From Erysipelotrichaceae bacterium (GTDB lineage Bacteria; Bacillota_I; Bacilli_A; Erysipelotrichales; Erysipelotrichaceae), in NCBI GenBank assembly GCA_017405675.1, contig JAFRAB010000007.1:1-8347 (forward strand): 8,347 nucleotides of DNA, given 5' to 3'. The position numbers and the translations under genes were made by a program. The notes below the pieces were generated by a model that worked only from the letters and a program-made list of their open reading frames with translations, made no database searches and had not been told where the DNA came from. Below, in pieces: positions 1-5,994 of the stretch (position 1 is its first letter; the number at the start of each line of letters is the position of its first letter).

Positions 1-666
1 CGTTATGCCTTCACATGGCGTATTGCTGAACGGCTTGCTATTGCCTATTACTTCACTGTATGGGATTATCTGGTCCAGCGGATCAGTATCATTATTGTTT
101 ATGTCATCAGAAGTCTGTTCCCTGATCATCATGAAATCTCCAGATTCTTCTTCCGAAAACCACATGGTTCCGATCAGATATTCTTTTCCGTTCCATGAAT
201 AAAAACGTTTGATTTCAAGGACGCAGTCATTGCCGGTCAGTTTCAGTTTCCTGTTTTCATCAAAGTCTCCGCCAAAAGGCTGGTATCCTGCTTCTTCATC
301 TGTTCTTTCGCGGGTGCTGTCTCCTTCAGCGACAAGCCTAGGATGAAGAATTATCTGTACCCTTGGATCAGACTTGGTGCTGACGGCCATTTCGGCATAT
401 CCAAGCTCATCAAACATTCCGCCTCCGAAAGAGTTATTGCGAATCTTGATGTTATATCTCCATGTGCCGCTGGCATTGATCACTGCAAGATTGGTCCTGT
501 CTTCCGGAAGACCTTCGTACATCATCTGACCATATAGTTCATCGAATTCTTCAAAGCTGAGCTTGCTAATGTCGTAATCCTTACCGGGCGAAGGCTCCGG
601 AGCCGGAGATTGTCCGCATCCGGTCACCATCAGCAATACCAGTAGTATAATAATTGCTTTTTTCAT
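1..666 (-). CDS. Lipoprotein of unknown function, partial (3' end outside window)
   Basis: Reading from the ATG at 666 leftwards gives 222 codons without a stop, so the gene runs off the window. The N-terminus is a lipoprotein signal peptide: Lys2-Lys3, a hydrophobic stretch at residues 4-14, then the lipobox V14-T15-G16-C17. Cys17 should be lipidated and the mature protein held on the outer face of the membrane. A short Pro/Ser/Glu-rich linker (residues 18-28) follows, then an acidic domain with KLSFEEFDELYGQM at about 35-48, which resembles an amphipathic helix. The rest is mixed polar sequence with no catalytic motif I recognise. The start is supported by AGGAGA (675-680) eight bases upstream. 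The next gene rightwards is over 400 bases away, so it is probably transcribed alone or first in an operon continuing left. Function is unknown. Confidence is high that it is coding and a lipoprotein. Confidence 0.88.
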   Translation of the reverse strand, partial: MKKAIIILLVLLMVTGCGQSPAPEPSPGKDYDISKLSFEEFDELYGQMMYEGLPEDRTNLAVINASGTWRYNIKIRNNSFGGGMFDELGYAEMAVSTKSDPRVQIILHPRLVAEGDSTRERTDEEAGYQPFGGDFDENRKLKLTGNDCVLEIKRFYSWNGKEYLIGTMWFSEEESGDFMMIREQTSDDINNNDTDPLDQIIPYSEVIGNSKPFSNTPCEGIT

Positions 667-694
667 ATGTGAGTTCTCCTGTATCGGGCGAATC

Positions 695-724
695 ATTATT
701 CCATCATTTTTAGACAAAAGTCTA
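695..724 (-). promoter_or_regulatory. Possible promoter and short inverted repeat upstream of the lipoprotein gene
   Basis: On the minus strand TAGACT (719-724) and AATAAT (695-700) are spaced 18 bases apart and could be weak -35 and -10 boxes for the lipoprotein gene. The -35 lies within the inverted repeat TAGAC-AAAA-GTCTA (711-724), which could be an operator. The -35 match is poor, so this is tentative. Confidence 0.28.
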
Positions 725-780
725 TCTTCAGAACGTAAAATTCATTATCCTATGATATGATGGTGTCCCAGATTCTATAA

Positions 781-919
781 GTACATTATACAGAAAAAGA
801 CAGGGGTGCTAATAATTCTTGCCCTTATTTCAACAATCCCAGTTACGATTCAGCCAAAGCATACCTTGACGCACATACCAAAACAGGCGTAAATCAGTTC
901 GCTAATTCCTTGAAATAGG
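781..919 (+). pseudogene. Possible relic of a coding sequence (45 codons, no start)
   Basis: This stop-to-stop stretch translates into 45 residues ending in a segment with natural amino acid composition (NNPSYDSAKAYLDAHTKTG, then VNQFANSLK and TAG). There is no ATG, GTG or TTG in frame and no ribosome binding site. An in-frame TAA (778-780) separates it from a tiny upstream ATG-led stretch (757-780). It looks more like the C-terminal end of a decayed gene than a random frame, but I do not recognise the family and the stretch is too short to be sure. A competing frame begins with GTG at 806 and encodes a 28-residue hydrophobic peptide. It also lacks a convincing Shine-Dalgarno sequence. Confidence 0.25.
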
Positions 920-987
920 AATTGATAAACCGATATTAATACAATATTCTTACCTAGTTATTTAAGCACACCTTTACGTACATAACG

Positions 988-1020
988 AAAAAGCATTACA
1001 AATCAATATGTTTGTAATGC
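988..1020 (-). terminator. Probable rho-independent terminator of the hydrolase gene
   Basis: GCATTACAAA (993-1002) and TTTGTAATGC (1011-1020) form a perfect 10-bp inverted repeat with an 8-base loop. Read on the minus strand the hairpin is followed directly by TTTTT (988-992). It lies 79 bases past the hydrolase stop. The stem is AT-rich, so it is a moderate terminator. A protein-binding dyad is the alternative. Confidence 0.55.
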
Positions 1021-1098
1021 ATATTCCTACGTATAACATAAGTTGTGTTTTAACAAATAAGAAAAGCGCTCAGTTATCACACCAAGCACTTGTTTTGT

Positions 1099-2022
1099 TT
1101 ATTCTGATAGATCGATCCTCTGATCCTGATATAATGGGTTGCTCAGTAATTCAGGATTGTTCCCAGTAAATGCCTTTGCTGCATCACTGTCTCCCTGCAG
1201 CTGCCACATGAACCATGCCGCAGCATATCCGTTCGCTGAATACAGCATCTTACCATGGTCAGCACCTGTTCTTCTGGCCATGACTTTTACACCTGAAGCA
1301 AGCTTATCAAACATTGCGTTCATCTTATCGATAGGTATGACAGACTGTGTTTCGAAATCAGTTTCCGTCCCCGCCATCATTAATACCGGTACAGTGACCT
1401 TTTCAAGATCGTACATCCAGGTCAATGCATGAGCCATCTCTTCATGCGTCGGTGAAAACGCAATTCCAGTTTTGTACTTGTCTGATGTTTCCACTATCGA
1501 TAACGCTGAGAAAACGCCTGCGCCACCCTGCGAATGACCGATAAGTCCGATGTTGTTAAAATCGATTTTATCATACAACGGGCTGTTTTTATCAGCGTTC
1601 TGCTGGACAATGAAATCATACATTTTATCTGCCGTAATGCCGAACCCTGTTGAAGGATCTTCGTTTCCCAGAACAATAAATCCCCATGAAGCAAAATGTT
1701 CAAATACTGCTGTATATTTTGACCCTGCAATGCCGGTCCCATTAAGCGAAAAGATGACAGGATATTTCTGATCAGAACTCTCAAGATCAGCCGGATAATA
1801 TACCAGGTGTTTTACTAGAACCTCATCTGCTTCAGCTGTAAAATGCTTTACCTTATATGATCCTTTATTCATATACCGGGTTTCGATCTCTCCTCCGGTC
1901 TCTACAGTTTTTGTATAGTCCTTCGGAGCAGATGGAACCTTTGACAGCAGGAATAATCCCACAGCTATCAGCGCAATAATAACCAGTAATATGATTCCAA
2001 CAGTTTTTAAGATCTTTTTCAT
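1099..2022 (-). CDS. Membrane-anchored alpha/beta hydrolase (serine esterase/lipase-like)
   Basis: Predicted 307-residue protein. Residues 7-27 are one hydrophobic helix after a Lys-rich N-terminus, so it is probably an anchored or secreted enzyme with the catalytic domain outside. The domain has an alpha/beta hydrolase layout: a strand and oxyanion-type turn around FSLNGTG (91-97), the nucleophile elbow G162-H-S-Q-G-G167 with Ser164, a likely acid at Asp222 in MMAGTETD, and a likely base at His256 in GADHGKM. Length and motifs suit the broad chlorophyllase/PAF-acetylhydrolase/cutinase-like esterase group. The substrate cannot be read from sequence. A start 19 codons upstream is possible but lies in the operator region; the ATG at 2022 has AAGGGGGAG (2031-2039) eight bases before it and begins exactly at the signal anchor. 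It is divergent from a TetR-type gene that probably controls it, which suggests induction by an ester or hydrophobic compound. Confidence 0.9.
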   Translation of the reverse strand: MKKILKTVGIILLVIIALIAVGLFLLSKVPSAPKDYTKTVETGGEIETRYMNKGSYKVKHFTAEADEVLVKHLVYYPADLESSDQKYPVIFSLNGTGIAGSKYTAVFEHFASWGFIVLGNEDPSTGFGITADKMYDFIVQQNADKNSPLYDKIDFNNIGLIGHSQGGAGVFSALSIVETSDKYKTGIAFSPTHEEMAHALTWMYDLEKVTVPVLMMAGTETDFETQSVIPIDKMNAMFDKLASGVKVMARRTGADHGKMLYSANGYAAAWFMWQLQGDSDAAKAFTGNNPELLSNPLYQDQRIDLSE

Positions 2023-2057
2023 GTCTCCGTCTCCCCCTTGATTCTTCCGTTCAACAG

Positions 2058-2086
2058 TGTTACACTTGTTACGTAACATATGTTAC
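2058..2086. promoter_or_regulatory. Probable TetR-type operator cluster (TGTTAC repeats)
   Basis: TGTTAC occurs at 2058-2063, 2067-2072 and 2081-2086 and its complement GTAACA at 2073-2078. Two overlapping perfect palindromes result: TGTTACGTAACA (2067-2078) and GTAACATATGTTAC (2073-2086). Two more copies stand at 2123-2128 and 2143-2148; the latter directly precedes the TetR start codon and follows its Shine-Dalgarno sequence. This density in a divergent intergenic region indicates operator sites for the adjacent regulator, controlling both genes. Binding is inferred. Confidence 0.65.
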
Positions 2087-2108
2087 ATTAATTATTTTTC
2101 TTATTCAA
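2080..2108 (-). promoter_or_regulatory. Predicted promoter of the hydrolase gene
   Basis: On the minus strand TTGAAT (2103-2108) and TAACAT (2080-2085) are exactly 17 bases apart. The -10 box is part of the TGTTAC/GTAACA operator cluster, and the predicted start of transcription near 2073 lies in its centre. A repressor bound there would block the promoter. Confidence 0.5.
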
Positions 2109-2150
2109 TCGTTTTTGGAAAATGTTACAGAATCAGGGAGGTTGTTACAT

Positions 2151-2648
2151 ATGGCAGAAAAGCTATCATACGCTAAAACACAGCTTACAGATGCTCTGTT
2201 GGAACTGTTAAAGAATAAGAAGCTAAATGAAATCACAGTCAGCGAACTGTGCGATAAGGCACAGCTGAGCCGTCTTTCCTTCTACAGAAACTATTCCTCT
2301 TTTGAAGATATCATCCGCCAGCATCTTTCCATTATTACTGACGGGTTTCTGAATTCCACTTCTGCCAACTACCGTACCACCCCGAGAGACCAGTTCATCA
2401 CTCTTCTTTTCGAACACATGTACAATATCAAGGACCTTGTCAGTCTTCTCATCGATAATGACCTGTCCTACCTGCTGAAAGAAGAATTCGATTCTGCCTT
2501 TACCAGAAGTGTAGGCATCTATGACGATCCTTACAGGTGCTATGTGGCATCAGGTGCATATTTCAATCTTTTCTATTACTGGTTTATTAACGGCTGTAAG
2601 GAGACACCTGCTGAAGTATCACAGATGCTGAAGGGTTTTCTTATCTGA
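2151..2648 (+). CDS. TetR/AcrR family transcriptional regulator
   Basis: Predicted 165-residue repressor. The N-terminal helix-turn-helix spans about residues 10-55, with the recognition segment LCDKAQLSRLSFYRNYSSFEDI, the usual TetR arrangement ending in a Phe-Tyr plus a loading helix. The remaining 110 residues form a helical ligand and dimerisation domain with an aromatic patch near the C-terminus (YFNLFYYWFINGC, 137-149) that could line a hydrophobic pocket. It is slightly shorter than typical TetR proteins (about 190-200). I chose ATG 2151 because AGGGAGG (2135-2141) lies nine bases upstream; an in-frame start at 2115 would lack this and would add 12 residues. The gene is divergent from the hydrolase, with TGTTAC repeats between them and one beside its own start, so it probably represses both the hydrolase and itself. 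The effector is unknown. Confidence 0.9.
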   Translation: MAEKLSYAKTQLTDALLELLKNKKLNEITVSELCDKAQLSRLSFYRNYSSFEDIIRQHLSIITDGFLNSTSANYRTTPRDQFITLLFEHMYNIKDLVSLLIDNDLSYLLKEEFDSAFTRSVGIYDDPYRCYVASGAYFNLFYYWFINGCKETPAEVSQMLKGFLI

Positions 2649-2739
2649 ATGATCATGTGGTCTATTAATAATTTCCCGCCCCCCCGTTTTCTAAAAAACT
2701 GTCCTGGTTCAAAAAACAACTGAGTACAAATAATGAGTA

Positions 2740-3651
2740 TTAGTCGAAATCACGATTCTGGTTTTCCAATCGGTACCTTGATGGGGTCATTCGACTTTTT
2801 TTCAGGAAGCATCTGTTGAAATAGCTTGCATCGTTGAAGCCACAGGAATAGGCAATCTCAGATATTGTCATTTCGGGATTCTTCAGCAGTTTTTTTGCGC
2901 TTTCTTCAAGTCGATAACTGAGCAGGTACTGCATCGGGCTGGTGTGAAGATTCTTTTTGGAAAGCCTTAACAGTGAACTGACACTGATGCCACAGTAATC
3001 AGCCACATCTTCGATTCGGACGTTTTCGGAGTAATGCTTGAAGATATAATTCAGCATCCTCTTTATTTTTATTTCGTCTGTCGTGAGTTTTCTGATTTCC
3101 GAGACGTCTTCCAGAGCCTCATCCAGATGATTTGTCAGCAGACTGAATACTTTTCCCAGAGCATAAGTTACTTCCAGAGAATAATCAGGGGTTTCGTATG
3201 CACCTGCCTGCCATGCTCTTTCGGCAAGTTCAATGATCTCTCTCTGCCAGTCGATTTTATTTCTTAAGCAGACAAATGGGAGATTTTCATTACCTATGAT
3301 TCTGGATAGATGTTCCTGATAAACCAGGCTGTCTTTTGATGATATAAGCTCCGGATCAAAAACCAAAGAATGCTGCCAGCCGGTTTCTGAGTTCAGTCTG
3401 ACGCTGTGAAGCACAGCACTGTTAGCGAAATAACCCTCGTTTTCCCGTAGTATGTATTCCTTGCCATGGAAAGAGACAGTTACACTTCCCTGCAGAATGA
3501 TTATTATTTCTGCTTCATCATGCCAGTGCCAGGGAACTCTGACTTTTGTCAGATCATCATCAAAAAAAGCGATTGGGAAATCAGCCGTGCCATAATCCAG
3601 AATCTCTCTTCCTGTTTCATCAGTTCTGTCAGTGGAAATTGAAATAGCCAT
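2740..3651 (-). CDS. AraC family transcriptional regulator with N-terminal cupin domain
   Basis: Predicted 303-residue protein with the classic two-part plan. Residues 25-105 form a cupin-like sensor domain, with WHWHDEAEIIIILQGSV (41-57) carrying the histidines and acid typical of the AraC_binding fold. After a helical linker, the C-terminal 100 residues are the AraC DNA-binding domain with two helix-turn-helix units: IEDVADYCGISVSSLLRL (213-230) and ISEIAYSCGFNDASYFNRCF (263-282), followed by the family hallmark MTPSRYR. The start is uncertain: ATG 3651 is preferred, but a TTG at 3660 adds three residues, and neither has a strong Shine-Dalgarno sequence. It is divergent from the MFS-PHP operon and is its probable activator. 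AraC proteins with this architecture commonly sense sugars or related small metabolites. Confidence 0.9.
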   Translation of the reverse strand: MAISISTDRTDETGREILDYGTADFPIAFFDDDLTKVRVPWHWHDEAEIIIILQGSVTVSFHGKEYILRENEGYFANSAVLHSVRLNSETGWQHSLVFDPELISSKDSLVYQEHLSRIIGNENLPFVCLRNKIDWQREIIELAERAWQAGAYETPDYSLEVTYALGKVFSLLTNHLDEALEDVSEIRKLTTDEIKIKRMLNYIFKHYSENVRIEDVADYCGISVSSLLRLSKKNLHTSPMQYLLSYRLEESAKKLLKNPEMTISEIAYSCGFNDASYFNRCFLKKSRMTPSRYRLENQNRDFD

Positions 3652-3689
3652 AAAACTCAAGATGACGATATTGTCTTATATTTACTCTA

Positions 3690-3718
3690 ATTATAGACGC
3701 TAAAATACTATTTGTAAA
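3690..3718 (-). promoter_or_regulatory. Predicted promoter of the araC-type gene
   Basis: On the minus strand TTTACA (3713-3718), a 17-base spacer and TATAAT (3690-3695) make a near-consensus housekeeping promoter. Transcription would begin near 3683, giving a leader of roughly 30 bases with no strong ribosome binding site. It lies back-to-back with the transporter promoter. Confidence 0.65.
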
Positions 3719-3729
3719 TGTAACGCAGG

Positions 3730-3759
3730 TGATAAAATCTTATTGTCAGGGGGGGGAGG
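3730..3759 (+). promoter_or_regulatory. Predicted extended -10 promoter and G8-containing leader of the MFS-PHP operon
   Basis: TGATAAAAT (3730-3738) is an extended -10 element with no good -35, as expected for a promoter needing an activator such as the adjacent AraC-type protein. Transcription would begin about 3745-3748, immediately before eight consecutive G residues (3749-3756). These run into GGAGG (3755-3759), the Shine-Dalgarno sequence seven bases before ATG 3767. Confidence 0.5.
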
Positions 3760-3766
3760 CTATGTT

Positions 3767-4930
3767 ATGACAGTGATTCTGATACTGATTATCTATATGG
3801 CTTTTATCAGCTTGGGTCTGCCTGATTCACTTTTGGGATCTGCCTGGCCTGTCATCCATTCAGAAATAGATGTTCCGCTTTCTTATTCGGGCATCATATT
3901 TATGATTATTTCATTTGGAACGGTTGTTTCCAGCCTGAACTCTGACAGGTTAGTAAAAAAGATTGGAACAGGAAAAGTTACTGCGTTTTCAACTATGCTG
4001 ACAGTCATTGCGCTGATGGGTTTTTCCTTTTCTTACAGTCTGCTTTCTTTGTGCCTTTGGGCAATCCCTTATGGACTGGGAGCCGGAAGCATTGATGCGG
4101 CATTAAACAATTATGTCGCTTTACATTATGCATCCCGACATATGAGCTGGCTACATTGCATGTGGGGAGTTGGTGCAACCACCGGACCTCTGATCATGTC
4201 TTTTGCCCTTTCACAGCATCATGACTGGCATCTGGGTTATCGCTATGTAGGATTGATTCAGTTGGCACTTATGATCATTCTGCTTATAAGCCTGCCTATA
4301 TGGCAGGAAAAGAAACAGGAAGTTACGGAAATGGGTAAAACTATGCCATTATTTGAAATCCTGAGAATAGAAGGTGTCGTTCCGATGATGGTGACATTCT
4401 TCTGTTACTGTGCCCTTGAACAGAGTACGGGACTTTGGGCTTCTTCATGGCTGGTAACCAGCAAGGGTATCGATGCCGATGTTGCGGCCAGGTTTGCCTC
4501 ATTATTCTTTACCGGCATAACTGTCGGAAGGGCAATCAGCGGGTTTATCACCTTTAAACTCAACGATCGTCAGATGGTTCATTTAGGTCTGGGTATCATT
4601 TTTCTTGGTATGGTCTGTCTGTTGCAGAACTTCTCAGACAGGATCTCCCTGCTTGGCCTTGTTATGATCGGTCTTGGATGTGCTCCCATCTATCCTTCAC
4701 TTATTCATTCAACTCCTGATCGCTTCGGTGAAGAAGGATCACAGGCAATCATTGGTGTTCAGATGGCTTCAGCATATATTGGCACAAGTCTGATGGCTCC
4801 GTTTTTCGGAGTAGTACTTAAAATTATGGATATATCTGTTTTCCCATTTTATCTTGTACTGATATTTGTGGTTATGTTCATTTCTCACAAAAAACTGGTA
4901 AAGATGACTGATAAAAGGAAAAGCAGATAG
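3767..4930 (+). CDS. MFS transporter, fucose permease (FHS)-like
   Basis: Predicted 387-residue integral membrane protein with about 12 hydrophobic segments, the usual size for this superfamily. The start GLPDSLLGSAWP (17-28), the GLGAGSIDAALNNYV segment (103-117) with Asp110 and Asn114/115, and LHCMWGVGATTGP (129-141) match the pattern of FHS/fucose-permease-like transporters, which are proton-coupled sugar importers. A basic loop with DRLVKKIGTGK (60-70) between helices 2 and 3 corresponds to the MFS signature loop. ATG 3767 is chosen because GGAGG sits seven bases upstream; an in-frame TTG at 3743 would translate through the G tract and is unlikely. It is first in an operon with the PHP phosphoesterase 27 bases downstream and divergent from an AraC regulator. 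The substrate is not determinable; a sugar or related small metabolite is the best guess. Confidence 0.88.
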   Translation: MTVILILIIYMAFISLGLPDSLLGSAWPVIHSEIDVPLSYSGIIFMIISFGTVVSSLNSDRLVKKIGTGKVTAFSTMLTVIALMGFSFSYSLLSLCLWAIPYGLGAGSIDAALNNYVALHYASRHMSWLHCMWGVGATTGPLIMSFALSQHHDWHLGYRYVGLIQLALMIILLISLPIWQEKKQEVTEMGKTMPLFEILRIEGVVPMMVTFFCYCALEQSTGLWASSWLVTSKGIDADVAARFASLFFTGITVGRAISGFITFKLNDRQMVHLGLGIIFLGMVCLLQNFSDRISLLGLVMIGLGCAPIYPSLIHSTPDRFGEEGSQAIIGVQMASAYIGTSLMAPFFGVVLKIMDISVFPFYLVLIFVVMFISHKKLVKMTDKRKSR

Positions 4931-4957
4931 TTATAGAATACGGAGAGGAATATAAAA

Positions 4958-5824
4958 ATGTTAGTTGATTATCATGTACACAGTGAATTCTCAGACGATT
5001 CAAGAGAATCAATGGAAAAGCAGATTGAAAAGGCAATTGAGCTTGGATTTGATGAGATATGTTTTACCGATCATGTCGATTACGGCATCAAAAAGGACTG
5101 GGCCGAAGGAAATATAGAGTGGAGAGGCGGAGATGGAATAAGTTCCTCCGCTGATAAGCTTGATCCTTTATCAAATGTCAATTATATGGAGTACTTCGGA
5201 AAGATTCTGAGAATGAAAGAAACTTACAAAGGCAAAATACAGATTAAAAGCGGTCTGGAATTTGGCGTTCAGAGTATTACGATTCCACAGTATGAAGAAC
5301 TCTGGGCCAGATGGAACAATGTGCTCGATTTTGCTCTGCTTTCCATGCATCAGGTAAACAATCAGGAGTTCTGGACTCAGGAGTTTCAGCAAGGTAAAAC
5401 CCAGAAACAGTATAACGAGGAATACTATGAAGAAATACTGAAGGTTATAAGACAGTATAAACACTACAGTGTTCTTGCTCATCTTGATCTTATCGTCCGT
5501 TATGATAAGCAGGGTGTCTATCCTTTTGATAAAGTTAAGGATCTGATTGCGGAAATCCTCAGAACAGCCATCGCTGATGGAAAAGGTATAGAAATCAATA
5601 CATCATCCTGGCATTATGGTTTGAAAGACACACAGCCTTCCAGGGATATTCTGAAACTGTATAAGGATCTGGGTGGAAAGATCATCACAATTGGTTCTGA
5701 TGCCCATAATACATCTTATTTGGGTGATCATATTGAAGAGGCCAGAAAGATACTGAGGGATGAAATAGGTTTTGAGCAGTTCTGCACCTTTGACCAGATG
5801 GAACCGATATTCCACAATCTTTAA
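4958..5824 (+). CDS. PHP-domain phosphoesterase, histidinol-phosphatase (HisK/HisJ)-like
   Basis: Predicted 288-residue cytoplasmic metalloenzyme of the PHP superfamily, the usual length for HisJ/HisK-type phosphatases. All metal-binding motifs appear in order: H6-V-H8 near the N-terminus, D13/D14, TDH with His39, GLEFG with Glu101, SMHQ with His131, AHLD with His175, and the terminal GSDAH with Asp248 and His250. The site is therefore probably intact and holds a di- or trinuclear metal centre that hydrolyses phosphomonoesters. The family includes histidinol-phosphate phosphatase, but no other his gene is in view and it shares an operon with a transporter under an AraC regulator. Hydrolysis of another phosphorylated metabolite is thus equally possible. 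GGAGAGG (4942-4948) lies nine bases before the ATG. A hairpin follows at 5850. Confidence 0.88.
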   Translation: MLVDYHVHSEFSDDSRESMEKQIEKAIELGFDEICFTDHVDYGIKKDWAEGNIEWRGGDGISSSADKLDPLSNVNYMEYFGKILRMKETYKGKIQIKSGLEFGVQSITIPQYEELWARWNNVLDFALLSMHQVNNQEFWTQEFQQGKTQKQYNEEYYEEILKVIRQYKHYSVLAHLDLIVRYDKQGVYPFDKVKDLIAEILRTAIADGKGIEINTSSWHYGLKDTQPSRDILKLYKDLGGKIITIGSDAHNTSYLGDHIEEARKILRDEIGFEQFCTFDQMEPIFHNL

Positions 5825-5849
5825 TATAAGAATAAAACTCATTTCCAAG

Positions 5850-5890
5850 TCATAACCACCAGTTTTTATTAGTGGTTATGATTTGTTTCT
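5850..5890 (+). terminator. Probable terminator of the MFS-PHP operon
   Basis: TCATAACCAC (5850-5859) and GTGGTTATGA (5872-5881) form a perfect 10-bp stem with a 12-base loop, 26 bases after the PHP stop. A moderately T-rich tail (TTTGTTTCT) follows. The tail is interrupted by G, so termination may be partial. Confidence 0.6.
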
Positions 5891-5961
5891 GGATTATTCA
5901 TTTGATTATCTTTCTGTTTTAATATCATCTGTAGCTTTCTCCACAGATTCCGGTTTACCGC

Positions 5962-5990
5962 TATAATGACCTGTCAAAGGATGGGTCATT
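5962..5990 (+). promoter_or_regulatory. Possible -10 box and inverted repeat around the prepilin peptidase ribosome binding site
   Basis: TATAAT (5962-5967) matches a consensus -10 but has no recognisable -35. It overlaps an inverted repeat AATGACC (5965-5971) / GGTCATT (5984-5990). The 12-base loop contains AAAGGA (5976-5981), the only candidate Shine-Dalgarno sequence for the gene at 5995, 13 bases from its ATG. If transcription starts further upstream the hairpin could hide this site. If it starts at this -10, the repeat is better read as an operator. Confidence 0.35.
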
Positions 5991-5994
5991 TTTC

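Larger units (their letters stand above)
667..1098. other. Intergenic region without a supported intact gene
   Basis: About 430 bases separate the lipoprotein start from the hydrolase stop. The stretch is AT-rich, especially from 920 to 1060. It holds the lipoprotein leader (667-724), a possible gene relic (781-919) and a 10-bp hairpin (993-1020). I see no ORF with both a start and a ribosome binding site, and no RNA gene I can name. Confidence 0.6.

Noticed and set aside
5..537. Plus-strand open frames opposite the lipoprotein gene
   Set aside because: The minus strand is open across the full 666 bases with a signal peptide, lipobox and Shine-Dalgarno sequence, which the plus-strand frames lack.
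1139..1784. Open frames on both strands over the hydrolase gene
   Set aside because: They overlap the hydrolase, whose motifs and start signals are clear, and have low-quality composition and no start signals.
2679..2700. C7 tract and GTTTT-CTAA-AAAAC repeat between the convergent TetR and AraC genes
   Set aside because: The possible stem is only 5 bp and AT-only apart from the ends, with no T tail. I cannot support a terminator, and the C tract is outside any gene.
3697..3738. Repeated ACGC and AAAAT words in the araC-MFS intergenic region as AraC half sites
   Set aside because: The words are too short and unevenly spaced to count as direct repeats. Real sites are likely somewhere here but cannot be assigned from one sequence.
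5171..5848. Minus-strand open frames opposite the PHP gene
   Set aside because: They are shadows of a well-supported coding gene with all family motifs and lack ribosome binding sites.
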